From positions 3,844,001 to 3,908,000 of the forward strand of contig NZ_CP023695.1 in NCBI RefSeq assembly GCF_008704395.1: 64,000 nucleotides of DNA, written 5' to 3'. Made by a program: the position numbers and the translations under genes. Shown here in pieces: positions 32,406-40,101 of this stretch. The notes beneath the pieces were generated by a model. It saw only the letters and a program-made list of their open reading frames with translations, searched no databases and was not told the DNA's origin. The stretch's first letter is position 1, and each line of letters starts with the position of its first letter. Source of the DNA: Streptomyces alboniger. GTDB lineage: Bacteria > Actinomycetota > Actinomycetes > Streptomycetales > Streptomycetaceae.

Positions 32406-33866
32406 GTGTCGGACGCTCTCAACCCGGAGACTTCGGAAGAGACCGAAGAAGAGCCGATCAAGCAGCGCAAGAACGGCCTGTACCCGGGCGTTTCCGACGA
32501 GCTTGCCGAGAGTATGAAGTCCGGCTGGGCCGACACGGAGCTGCACGAGCTGGAGCCGATCCCGCAGGCCGCGAACACCGCGGCACGCCGCGCCGCGCTC
32601 TCCGCGCGCTTCCCGGGCGAGCGCCTGGTCATCCCCGCGGGCAACCTCAAGACCCGCTCGAACGACACCGAGTACGCCTTCCGGGCCTCCGTCGAGTACG
32701 CCTACCTCACCGGCAACCAGACCGAGGACGGCGTCCTGGTCCTGGAGCCCACCAAGAGCGGCCACGACGCGACGATCTACCTGCTGCCGCGCTCCAACCG
32801 TGAGAACGGCGAGTTCTGGCTGGACGGCCAGGGCGAGCTGTGGGTCGGCCGTCGCCACTCCCTCACCGAGGCCGAGAAGCTGTACGGCATCCCCGCCGCC
32901 GACGTGCGAGAGCTGGCCGAGGCGCTGCGCGAGGCCACCGGGCCCGTGCGTGTCGTCCGCGGTTACGACGCCGGCATCGAGGCCGCGCTGACCGACAAGG
33001 TCACCGCCGAGCGCGACGAGGAGCTGCGCGTCTTCCTCTCCGAGGCCCGTCTGGTCAAGGACGAGTTCGAGATCGGCGAGCTCCAGAAGGCGTGCGACTC
33101 GACCGCGCGCGGCTTCGAGGACGTCGTGAAGATCCTCGACAAGGCCGAGGCGACGAGCGAGCGCTACATCGAAGGCACGTTCTTCCTGCGCGCCCGCGTC
33201 GAGGGCAACGACATCGGCTACGGCTCCATCTGCGCCGCGGGCCCGCACGCCACCACCCTGCACTGGGTGCGCAACGACGGCCCCGTGCGCTCCGGAGAGC
33301 TGCTCCTGCTCGACGCGGGCGTGGAGACGCACACGTACTACACCGCCGACATCACCCGCACCCTGCCGATCAACGGCCGCTTCAACGCGTTGCAGAAGAA
33401 GATCTACGACGCCGTGTACGAGGCCCAGGAGGCCGGCATCGCGGCCGTGAAGCCCGGTGCCAAGTACCGCGACTTCCACGACGCCTCGCAGCGCGTGCTC
33501 GCCGAGAAGCTGGTGGAGTGGGGCCTCGTCGAGGGTCCCGTCGAGCGCGTCCTCGAGCTGGGGCTCCAGCGCCGCTGGACGCTGCACGGCACCGGTCACA
33601 TGCTCGGCATGGACGTCCACGACTGCGCCGCCGCGCGTCAGGAGACGTACGTCGACGGCACGCTGGAGCCCGGCATGTGCCTGACCGTCGAGCCCGGCCT
33701 GTACTTCCAGGCGGACGACCTGACCGTGCCCGAGGAGTACCGCGGCATCGGCGTCCGGATCGAGGACGACATCCTCGTGACGGAGGACGGCAACAGGAAC
33801 CTCTCGGACTCGCTGCCGCGGCGCTCGGACGAGGTCGAGGCGTGGATGGCGCAGCTCAAGGGCTGA
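32406..33866 (+). CDS. pepP: Xaa-Pro aminopeptidase (aminopeptidase P)
   Basis: A 486-residue M24B metallopeptidase that removes an N-terminal residue preceding proline. An AMP_N domain (about 60-195) comes first. The pita-bread fold has its dinuclear metal ligands in LLLLDAGVE (Asp), TADITRT (Asp), HGTGHMLGMDVHD (His), LTVEPGLY (Glu) and RIEDD (Glu). No signal peptide is present, so it is cytoplasmic. A GTG at 32406 has AGGAGG 6 nt upstream. The length is normal for the family. It converges on the AhpD-like gene with a 28-bp gap. Confidence 0.93.
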   Translation: MSDALNPETSEETEEEPIKQRKNGLYPGVSDELAESMKSGWADTELHELEPIPQAANTAARRAALSARFPGERLVIPAGNLKTRSNDTEYAFRASVEYAYLTGNQTEDGVLVLEPTKSGHDATIYLLPRSNRENGEFWLDGQGELWVGRRHSLTEAEKLYGIPAADVRELAEALREATGPVRVVRGYDAGIEAALTDKVTAERDEELRVFLSEARLVKDEFEIGELQKACDSTARGFEDVVKILDKAEATSERYIEGTFFLRARVEGNDIGYGSICAAGPHATTLHWVRNDGPVRSGELLLLDAGVETHTYYTADITRTLPINGRFNALQKKIYDAVYEAQEAGIAAVKPGAKYRDFHDASQRVLAEKLVEWGLVEGPVERVLELGLQRRWTLHGTGHMLGMDVHDCAAARQETYVDGTLEPGMCLTVEPGLYFQADDLTVPEEYRGIGVRIEDDILVTEDGNRNLSDSLPRRSDEVEAWMAQLKG

Positions 33867-33894
33867 GCGACGCCGTCCGGGAGCTGAGCGGCCT

Positions 33895-34425
33895 TCAGTG
33901 AGCCGACTCCCGCTCGTCCTCGCCCGCGACCTTGGCCGTGCTCAGGGCGATGCGGTTCCACGTGTTGATGGTGAAGACCAGGGCGAGGACGCGGGCCAGC
34001 TCCGCCTCGTCGAAGTGCTCGGCGGCACGGGCGTAGACGTCGTCGGGCACGCCGCCCTGGGCGACCAGCGTGACCGCCTCGGTCAGGGCGAGGGCCGCCT
34101 GCTCCTTCTCGGTGAAGAAGTTCCTGGCCTCGCGCCACACGCCGATCATGTGCAGACGGGCCTCGTCCTCGCCCGCCTTGCGGGCGTCCGAGGTGTGCAT
34201 GTGGAGGCAGTAGGCACAGCCGTTGAGGAGCGAGGCACGGATCTGGATCAGCTCGACCAGGGCCGGGTCGAGGCCGTCGCGGGCGGCTGCGTCGAACCCG
34301 ATGAGGGCCTTGAAGGCCTTGGGGGCGGCCTTGGCGAAGTTGAGGCGGGGGGTCTCCTGGACGGGGACGGTCGCGGCCGTCTGCTTCGCGTGCTGCGTCT
34401 GCTTCGTGTGCGTGTCAGTCGTCAT
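33895..34425 (-). CDS. AhpD-like carboxymuconolactone decarboxylase family protein
   Basis: A 176-residue protein. A Thr/Gln/Lys-rich start is followed by the all-helical CMD/AhpD domain. The redox pair lies in LLNGCAYCLHMH (CxxC followed by His), as in alkylhydroperoxidase-D-type proteins that reduce peroxides. The ATG at 34425 is 47 bp from the start of the divergent MocR regulator, which very probably controls it. In Streptomyces this pairing of an AhpD-like gene and a MocR gene is common. Whether it acts on peroxides or on another small molecule is not visible. Confidence 0.88.
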   Translation of the reverse strand: MTTDTHTKQTQHAKQTAATVPVQETPRLNFAKAAPKAFKALIGFDAAARDGLDPALVELIQIRASLLNGCAYCLHMHTSDARKAGEDEARLHMIGVWREARNFFTEKEQAALALTEAVTLVAQGGVPDDVYARAAEHFDEAELARVLALVFTINTWNRIALSTAKVAGEDERESAH

Positions 34426-34472
34426 GGCTGTGAATCTAGGCGCGTGAAAGACCTCGGTTAAGGTGCATTCCC

Positions 34473-35933
34473 ATGGCTGAACCATGGGTCAATTCCGCGG
34501 AGCGCATCGGCAGTGACCTGCATCTGGAGCTGTCGGGCGCGGGCAGCCGCCGCGCCGTCCTCATCCGGGCCCTGCGGGACGCCGTACGCGACGGAAGGCT
34601 CGCCCCCGGCACCCGGCTGCCGCCCTACCGCTCGCTCGCCGCGGACCTCGGCCTCGCCCGCAACACGGTCGCCGACGCCTATGCCGAGCTGGTCGCCGAG
34701 GGGTGGCTGACCGCCCGGCAGGGGTCGGGGACGCGGGTCGCTGAGCGGGCGGCGCCGCCCTCACCCGCACGCACACCGAAGCCCGCCCCCGCGCGGCCCG
34801 CCGCTCCCGCCCACGACCTCCGCCAGGGTCGGCCCGACCCCGCCTCCTTTCCCCGCACGGCCTGGCTCGCGGCGGCCCGGCGCGCCGTCAACTCCGCGCC
34901 GGGCGACGCCTTCGGGCCCGGTGACCCGCGCGGCCGCGTCGAGCTGCGGCAGGCGCTCACCGACTATCTGCGGCGGGCCCGCGGGGTACGCGCCGACCCC
35001 GATCGGCTCGTCGTCTGCTCCGGCTTCGCGCACGCACTGCGGCTGCTGTACGGGGGGTCCCACGGCGCGGGCGGCGCGGCGCTGCGCGGCCCGCTCGCCG
35101 TGGAGTCGTACGGCCTGGGCTTCCACCGCGGGATCCTGGAGAGCACAGGCGTTCGGACGGTTCCGCTGGAGCTGGACGAACAGGGCGCCCGGGTCGAGGA
35201 ACTGACCGGCGGTCAGGGCATACGAGGTGTACTGCTCACGCCCGCACACCAGTTCCCGACCGGCGGGCCGCTGCACCCGGCCCGGCGGGCGGCGGTGGTC
35301 GACTGGGCCCGCACGAGCGGCGGGCTGGTCCTGGAGGACGACTACGACGGGGAGTTCCGCTACGACCGCGAGCCCGTCGGCGCACTGCAAGGCCTGGACC
35401 CCGAACGGGTCGTCTACCTCGGCTCGGTCAGCAAGAGCCTGTCCCCCGCGGTGCGCCTCGGCTGGATGGTGCTGCCGGAACACCTCGTCGACAGCGTGCT
35501 CGCGGCGAAGGGGGAGCGGGAGGCGTGGGCGGGCGTACTCGACCAGCTCACGCTCGCCGACTTCATCGCCTCCGGGCAGTACGACCGCCACATCCGCCGG
35601 ATGCGTCAGCGCTATCGGCGCCGCCGCGACCGGCTGGTGTCCGCCCTCGCCGAGCACGCCCCGCACATCACGGCCACCGGTGTCGCGGCCGGGCTGCACG
35701 CGGTGCTGCGGCTGCCGCCGGGGACGGAGGCCTCCGCGGCCAAGGCGGCTGCCTGGCAGGGGATCGCCCTGGACGGCCTCGCCGCGTTCCGCCATCCGCG
35801 GGCCACGGGTCCTGAGGCGGACGGCCTCGTCGTCGGGTACTCCACGCCGTCGGAGCACACCTACGGGGCGGCGGTGGAGGCGCTGCTGCGGGCGTTGCCG
35901 CCGGCCGATGCGAGCGCGGGTCCGGGGGCCTGA
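34473..35933 (+). CDS. MocR/PdxR-type GntR regulator with aminotransferase domain
   Basis: A 486-residue protein. The GntR winged helix (about 25-92) contains [20 protein letters not shown] and [12 protein letters not shown] Pro/Ala-rich linker joins it to a fold-type I aminotransferase domain with the PLP lysine K321 in SVSKSLSP and YDGEFRYD. Such regulators sense PLP or a PLP adduct. The promoter region shared with the AhpD-like gene is only 47 bp, so both are likely under its control. A possible AAGGTG Shine-Dalgarno sequence precedes the ATG. Confidence 0.9.
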   Translation: MAEPWVNSAERIGSDLHLELSGAGSRRAVLIRALRDAVRDGRLAPGTRLPPYRSLAADLGLARNTVADAYAELVAEGWLTARQGSGTRVAERAAPPSPARTPKPAPARPAAPAHDLRQGRPDPASFPRTAWLAAARRAVNSAPGDAFGPGDPRGRVELRQALTDYLRRARGVRADPDRLVVCSGFAHALRLLYGGSHGAGGAALRGPLAVESYGLGFHRGILESTGVRTVPLELDEQGARVEELTGGQGIRGVLLTPAHQFPTGGPLHPARRAAVVDWARTSGGLVLEDDYDGEFRYDREPVGALQGLDPERVVYLGSVSKSLSPAVRLGWMVLPEHLVDSVLAAKGEREAWAGVLDQLTLADFIASGQYDRHIRRMRQRYRRRRDRLVSALAEHAPHITATGVAAGLHAVLRLPPGTEASAAKAAAWQGIALDGLAAFRHPRATGPEADGLVVGYSTPSEHTYGAAVEALLRALPPADASAGPGA

Positions 35934-36087
35934 AGACGCGGATGCGGGGACCTGAACACGCGGCGCCTTTGAGGGCGTGCGCCTGCTGCCGCTCACCACG
36001 CGCGGCGCGAAGAGCGGCTGCTCCGGACGGCTCCGGCGGACCGGGCCCCGCACGCGATCCCGCCGATCGCACTGACGCGCGAACGCG

Positions 36088-36555
36088 TCAGGCCGTCATG
36101 AGCGGCGCGCCCTCACGCCACTTCAGCTTCCGGTCGAAGCTGATCACCGCTCCGCCCCGGCCCGGCTTGTTGCCGAGGTGGACGTGGTCGGCCAGCTCCC
36201 TGATCAGGCACAGGCCGCGGCCGTGCTCGTCACTCTCCGCGGCGGCCGGCCGGGGCGCCGGCGCCGGGCAGCCGCGCGAGGCGCCGGGGAAGCCGGGCCC
36301 CGAGTCGGCCACCTCGATGCGGCACTTCTCGCCGTCCAGATAGGCCGTCACCCGATACGCGCCGGCGGTCCCGCCGGGAGCGCTCGCGCCCCCGTGCTCC
36401 ACGGCGTTGGCACAGGCTTCGCTGAGAGCGACCGACAAGTCGAAGGAGACGTCGGGATCCACGCCCGCTGTCTCCATGGTGCCGATCAACAGGCGGCGGG
36501 CGAGCGGAACGCTCGCAGCTTCGCGCCGCAAATGGAGGGACCACCAGATGCTCAT
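36088..36555 (-). CDS. RsbW-like ATP-binding regulatory protein
   Basis: A 155-residue HATPase_c_2 protein: N box LSVALSEACANAVEHG, then EVADSGPGF and EHGRGLCLIRELAD. It is the second anti-sigma/serine-kinase-like protein of the window. A Pro/Ala stretch (CPAPAPRPAAAESDE) sits in the ATP lid. The ATG at 36555 has AGGAGG 7 nt upstream. It is divergent from the copper-cluster membrane protein. No sigma or STAS partner is adjacent. Confidence 0.85.
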   Translation of the reverse strand: MSIWWSLHLRREAASVPLARRLLIGTMETAGVDPDVSFDLSVALSEACANAVEHGGASAPGGTAGAYRVTAYLDGEKCRIEVADSGPGFPGASRGCPAPAPRPAAAESDEHGRGLCLIRELADHVHLGNKPGRGGAVISFDRKLKWREGAPLMTA

Positions 36556-36693
36556 GCTCCAGCCTCCTGGCTGCGGCTCGACATACCGATACGTATTGCC
36601 GCAAGCGCGCGCGGATAAGCACGCGGGCCGCGTGAAGCCGCCCATACGGCGGACGCGCGGCCCGCGCGGCTCGTGTAGGGCGCACGGTCGCCC

Positions 36694-36731
36694 CCTCCGG
36701 CGCAGTCCCCCTCCTCCGGCGCAGTCCCCCT
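36694..36731. repeat. Perfect 19-bp tandem duplication
   Basis: CCTCCGGCGCAGTCCCCCT occurs twice without a gap in the divergent region between the RsbW-like and membrane protein genes, 69 bp before the ATG at 36800. It may be a recent slippage event or a pair of regulatory sites. Confidence 0.75.
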
Positions 36732-36799
36732 CCTCTGGAACCGGACCTTCCGGACCTGCCGCACGCGCCGGGCGGGCCCAGTGCGATGATGACCCCGCC

Positions 36800-37687
36800 A
36801 TGACTGCCCCCCACCAGCGCCAGCCGCGTGACGGAGTCGATCTCCGGCTGCTCAGGGCCGCGGTGTTCGCCGCGGTCTGCGTCGTGCTGTCCGCCGGGGG
36901 CCATGTGCTCGCTTCCTGCGTCGCCGTCCCGCTGTGGACCCTCGGCGCGGGCTTCCTCGCCGTCCTCGCGGTCGCGCTGCCGCTCGCCGGGCGGGCGCGT
37001 TCGCTGCCCGGCATCGCCGCACTCCTCGCGGTGGGCCAGCTCGGGCTGCACGCCCTGTTCGGCCTCGGCCAGCACGGCACGACGGCCGCCGCCCAGGTGA
37101 GCGCCGACGCGTCCCTGGTGGAGCGGGCCGCGCGCCTGGTCTGCGGGGCGGGCGCCGCGACGATCACTCCCGCCCAGGCCCATCGCATCCTCGCCACGGC
37201 CGGGCTCGGCCCCGGCGGGGGCGCGGACCACCCGGCCGCGCACCACCACGGTCAGTCCGTCGCCGCTGCGGACTCCGCGCTGGATTCCCTCTCCACAACG
37301 GGTGCCACGGAATCTGCGGGCCCGATGGGCGCCATGGGGCTGATGGGCCTCATGCCCTCCCTCCCCATGCTCGTCGCCCACCTCCTCGCGGCCCTCGCCG
37401 CGGGGTGGCTGCTGCGCTGCGGGGACCTCGCCCTGCTCCGGCTCGTCCGGCTCGCGCACGGGGCGCAGGGGGTCGCCGAAGGGGCGCTCGTACGTTCGTT
37501 GCGCTCGGCCCTCACGCTCGTACGCGCTCTGCGGGCCGGTCTGCCCGGGGCGCCCGAGACCACAGGGCCCCGGGTTCCGCGCGCCGCGCTGCCCGCGCCG
37601 CCGAGGCCGCGCACCGTGGCGCTGGAGGACGCGGTGATCCGGCGCGGCCCGCCGCTCCGCGCCCCCCACGTCGGACTCGCTGCCTGA
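36800..37687 (+). CDS. Membrane protein at the head of the copper cluster
   Basis: A 295-residue protein. About four hydrophobic segments lie in the first 90 residues (AAVFAAVCVVLSAGGHVLA, TLGAGFLAVLAVALPLAG, IAALLAVGQLGLHALFG), then a His-containing loop (GGGADHPAAHHHGQS). One or two further helices (MGLMGLMPSLPMLVAHLLAALAAGWLL) precede a basic cytoplasmic tail. The HPAAHHHG loop and several Met residues in the last helix would suit copper binding. I know no specific family. The gap to the YcnI gene is 260 bp, so it may be transcribed separately. Confidence 0.75.
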   Translation: MTAPHQRQPRDGVDLRLLRAAVFAAVCVVLSAGGHVLASCVAVPLWTLGAGFLAVLAVALPLAGRARSLPGIAALLAVGQLGLHALFGLGQHGTTAAAQVSADASLVERAARLVCGAGAATITPAQAHRILATAGLGPGGGADHPAAHHHGQSVAAADSALDSLSTTGATESAGPMGAMGLMGLMPSLPMLVAHLLAALAAGWLLRCGDLALLRLVRLAHGAQGVAEGALVRSLRSALTLVRALRAGLPGAPETTGPRVPRAALPAPPRPRTVALEDAVIRRGPPLRAPHVGLAA

Positions 37688-37824
37688 CGCGACGCACTCC
37701 ACCAGCCGTACGGAGGGGTCGCTCGGCACGCACGCGCGCGTGTCCGCCAACCAGACCGCGCGCCTCCCCCTCGTACTGAGTAGTGAGCGGTGAGTACGGA
37801 GCACCGCGCCACGCGTATCGCATC

Positions 37825-37886
37825 GTGCACCGCACGTCTCGTGCAGCGCACGCCGCATCGTGTGCGCACGCCTTGTGCACCGCACG
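37825..37886. repeat. Degenerate direct repeats upstream of the copper operon
   Basis: GTGCACCGCACG (37825), GTGCAGCGCACG (37841), GTGTGCGCACG (37860) and GTGCACCGCACG (37875) recur at 15-19 bp intervals in the 260-bp gap before the YcnI gene. Each copy is itself a near-palindrome (GTGC..GCAC). This could be a binding array for a regulator of the operon. Confidence 0.55.
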
Positions 37887-37947
37887 CCGCTCGCGCGTAC
37901 CGCTCGCCGCGCACTGCTCGCCCCAGCCAAAAGTGGAGTGTTCCTTC

Positions 37948-38685
37948 ATGAAGATGTCCCGTATCGCCGCCGTCGGCACCGTCGCCGCCTCCGCCGTTCT
38001 CGTCCTCTCCGCGCCCGCGTTCGCGCACGTCAGCGTCTCGCCGGAAGGCGCGGCCGCCAAGGGCGGATACGCGACGGTCAACTTCAAGGTGCCGAACGAG
38101 ATGGACGACGCCGCGACCAACAAGCTCGAGGTCTCCTTCCCCGGCGACCACCCCCTCGCCTCCGTGATGACGCAGCCCGTCCCCGGCTGGACCGCGAAGG
38201 TCACCAAGTCCAAGCTCGACAAGCCGCTCGAGATCCACGGCAAGAAGATCGACGAGGCCGTCACCAAGGTCACCTGGACCGCCGACGGCAAGGGCATCCA
38301 GCCCGGCACCTTCCAGAAGTTCCCGGTCTCCATGGGCCAGCTGCCGACGGACGCCGACGCACTCGTCTTCAAGGCGATCCAGACGTACGACAACAAGGAA
38401 GTCGTCCGCTGGATCGAGCCGCAGCAGAAGGGCCAGGAGGAGCCGGAGCACCCGGCGCCCACCCTCCAGCTGACCGCCGCCTCCGACGACCACCACGGCG
38501 GCGGCGCCGCGTCCGACGACGCGAAGTCGGACGCGAAGTCGCACGCCAAGGCCGAGAGCGCCGCCGCGGACTCCTCCGACAGCAGTGACACCACCGCCCG
38601 TGTCCTCGGCATCGTCGGCATCGTCGTGGGCGCCGCGGGCGTCGCGTTCGGCGTCGTCGCCACGCGCCGCCGCGTCACCGGCTGA
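37948..38685 (+). CDS. YcnI-like copper-binding membrane-anchored protein (DUF1775)
   Basis: A 245-residue protein. A Sec signal peptide (1-26) ends in AFA, so the mature chain begins with His27 (HVSVSP), the N-terminal copper ligand of the YcnI family. The DUF1775 domain (about 27-170) contains NFKVPNEMDDAATNKLEV and VTWTADG. A His/Asp/Ala-rich spacer (SDDHHGGGAASDD, AKSDAKSHAK) leads to one C-terminal helix (VLGIVGIVVGAAGVAFGVV). It would sit on the outer membrane face. First gene of the tight copper operon that ends with the DyP peroxidase. GGAG lies 9 nt before the ATG. Confidence 0.88.
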   Translation: MKMSRIAAVGTVAASAVLVLSAPAFAHVSVSPEGAAAKGGYATVNFKVPNEMDDAATNKLEVSFPGDHPLASVMTQPVPGWTAKVTKSKLDKPLEIHGKKIDEAVTKVTWTADGKGIQPGTFQKFPVSMGQLPTDADALVFKAIQTYDNKEVVRWIEPQQKGQEEPEHPAPTLQLTAASDDHHGGGAASDDAKSDAKSHAKAESAAADSSDSSDTTARVLGIVGIVVGAAGVAFGVVATRRRVTG

Positions 38686-38777
38686 GCCGTCGCCGGAGCC
38701 ATTCCTCGGGGTGCGCCGAGGCGGCGAAACGCCCGCCCCGGTGCACCCCGGCCCCCTCACATCTGGGACATTTTCCT

Positions 38778-39512
38778 ATGCGCACGAAGAGCATGAACAG
38801 CACGCAGAGCACGCAGAGCCCGCGGAGCACGCAGAGCCCGCGGAGCACGAGGAGCACGAGGAGCACGCACAAGAAGCTCGCCGCCGCTGCCCTGCTGGCC
38901 GCGGCCGCACTCACCCTGACCGCCTGCGGCGGCGGTGACGAGAAGAAGCCCGTCGCCGACGTCTCCGTGGAGACCGACTCGGGCAAGGCGGCGACCGTCC
39001 TCGACAAGGCGTTCGAGAAGCCGGACCTCGTCCTGACCGACACCCGCGGCAAGAAGTACGACCTGCGCGAGGAGACCAAGGGCAAGCCGACACTGATCTA
39101 CTTCGGCTACACGCACTGCCCCGACGTCTGCCCGCTGACGATGAACAACATCGCGGTCGCCAAGAAGGAACTGCCCAAGGCCGACCAGGACAAGCTGAAG
39201 GTCGTCTTCGTCACCACCGACCCCAAGCGCGACACCCCCGGTGAACTGGGCAAGTGGCTCAAGGGCGTGGACGCCGACTTCACCGGCCTGACCGGCGACT
39301 TCGCGACCATCCAGGCCGGGGCCCGCCAGATGGGCATCACCGTCGTGCCGCCCAAGAAGGACAAGAACGGCAAGATCGTCTCGATGCACGGCAAGCAGGT
39401 CATGGCCTTCTCGCCGAAGACCGACGGCGGATACGTCATGTACGGCGAGGACGCCACCGCCGCCGACTACACCAAGGACCTCCCCAAGCTCGTCAAGGGA
39501 GAGACCCCGTGA
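38778..39512 (+). CDS. Sco1-like copper chaperone lipoprotein
   Basis: A 244-residue thioredoxin-fold Sco protein. The N-terminus has an unusually long, Ser/Thr/Arg-rich leader before the lipobox (LTLTAC|GGG). Copper ligands are Cys114 and Cys118 in HCPDVCP and His204 in SMHGKQVMAF. Sco proteins pass copper to cytochrome oxidase CuA sites; in Streptomyces the same cluster also supports extracellular copper enzymes and development. The leader is encoded by eight 9-bp repeats (38799-38870). The stop overlaps the next start (GTGA at 39509). Confidence 0.92.
   Translation: MRTKSMNSTQSTQSPRSTQSPRSTRSTRSTHKKLAAAALLAAAALTLTACGGGDEKKPVADVSVETDSGKAATVLDKAFEKPDLVLTDTRGKKYDLREETKGKPTLIYFGYTHCPDVCPLTMNNIAVAKKELPKADQDKLKVVFVTTDPKRDTPGELGKWLKGVDADFTGLTGDFATIQAGARQMGITVVPPKKDKNGKIVSMHGKQVMAFSPKTDGGYVMYGEDATAADYTKDLPKLVKGETP
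38799..38870 (+). repeat. Eight 9-bp repeats in the Sco1 leader
   Basis: Variants of AGCACGCAG encode S-T-Q, S-P-R or S-T-R triplets in the n-region of the lipoprotein signal peptide. The array keeps the reading frame whatever the copy number. Confidence 0.8.
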
Positions 39513-40087
39513 CCCACCGCACCGCCACCCGCCACCGCGCGCTCGTAGGCGGGGCCCTCGCGCTGGCCGCCGCGCTCACCCTGGCGGGCTGCGGCGACGA
39601 CTCGGGGCCCGACGCCGAGAAGACCGCTCAGAAGCCCGACCTCAAGGTCGGCGGGGCCTACATCCCCGAACCCACCATGGACGACATGGCGGCGGGCTTC
39701 TTCACCGTCACCAACAGGGGCGGCGCCGACAAGCTCACCTCCGCCACCAGCGACATCGCGGGATCCGTCACGCTGCACAGCTCGAAGGGGGGCGTGATGA
39801 AGGAGCAGAAGTCCTTCGACGTGCCCGCGGGCGGCAAGCTCGAACTCGCGAGCGGCGGCAACCACCTGATGCTCGAAAAGCTCAAGCGCAAGCCGAAGCG
39901 GGGCGAGAAGGTCGCCGTGACGCTGCACTTCCGGACGGCGGACCCGATCACCATCGAGGTGCCGGTCAAGGAGGCGACGTACAGCCCGAAGAAGGGCCAC
40001 GACGCCTCGCACACCTCGGACGCCTCGCACACGCCGCAGACGTCGCACTCGTCGGCCTCTTCGCACTCGTCGCACTCGTCGCACTGA
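39509..40087 (+). CDS. PCuAC-type copper chaperone lipoprotein with His-rich tail
   Basis: A 192-residue protein. A lipoprotein signal ends in LTLAGC|GDD. The PCuAC domain keeps its ligand pattern, TLHSSKGGVM and later NHLM (H-x-M), which binds Cu(I). PCuAC usually works with Sco in copper delivery to CuA. The last 30 residues contain nine His in SHT, SHS and SSH repeats, an extra metal-binding tail not typical of the family. GTG at 39509 overlaps the sco stop. It belongs to the copper operon. Confidence 0.9.
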   Translation: MTHRTATRHRALVGGALALAAALTLAGCGDDSGPDAEKTAQKPDLKVGGAYIPEPTMDDMAAGFFTVTNRGGADKLTSATSDIAGSVTLHSSKGGVMKEQKSFDVPAGGKLELASGGNHLMLEKLKRKPKRGEKVAVTLHFRTADPITIEVPVKEATYSPKKGHDASHTSDASHTPQTSHSSASSHSSHSSH

Positions 40088-40101
40088 GGGATGGACCGTT
40101 G

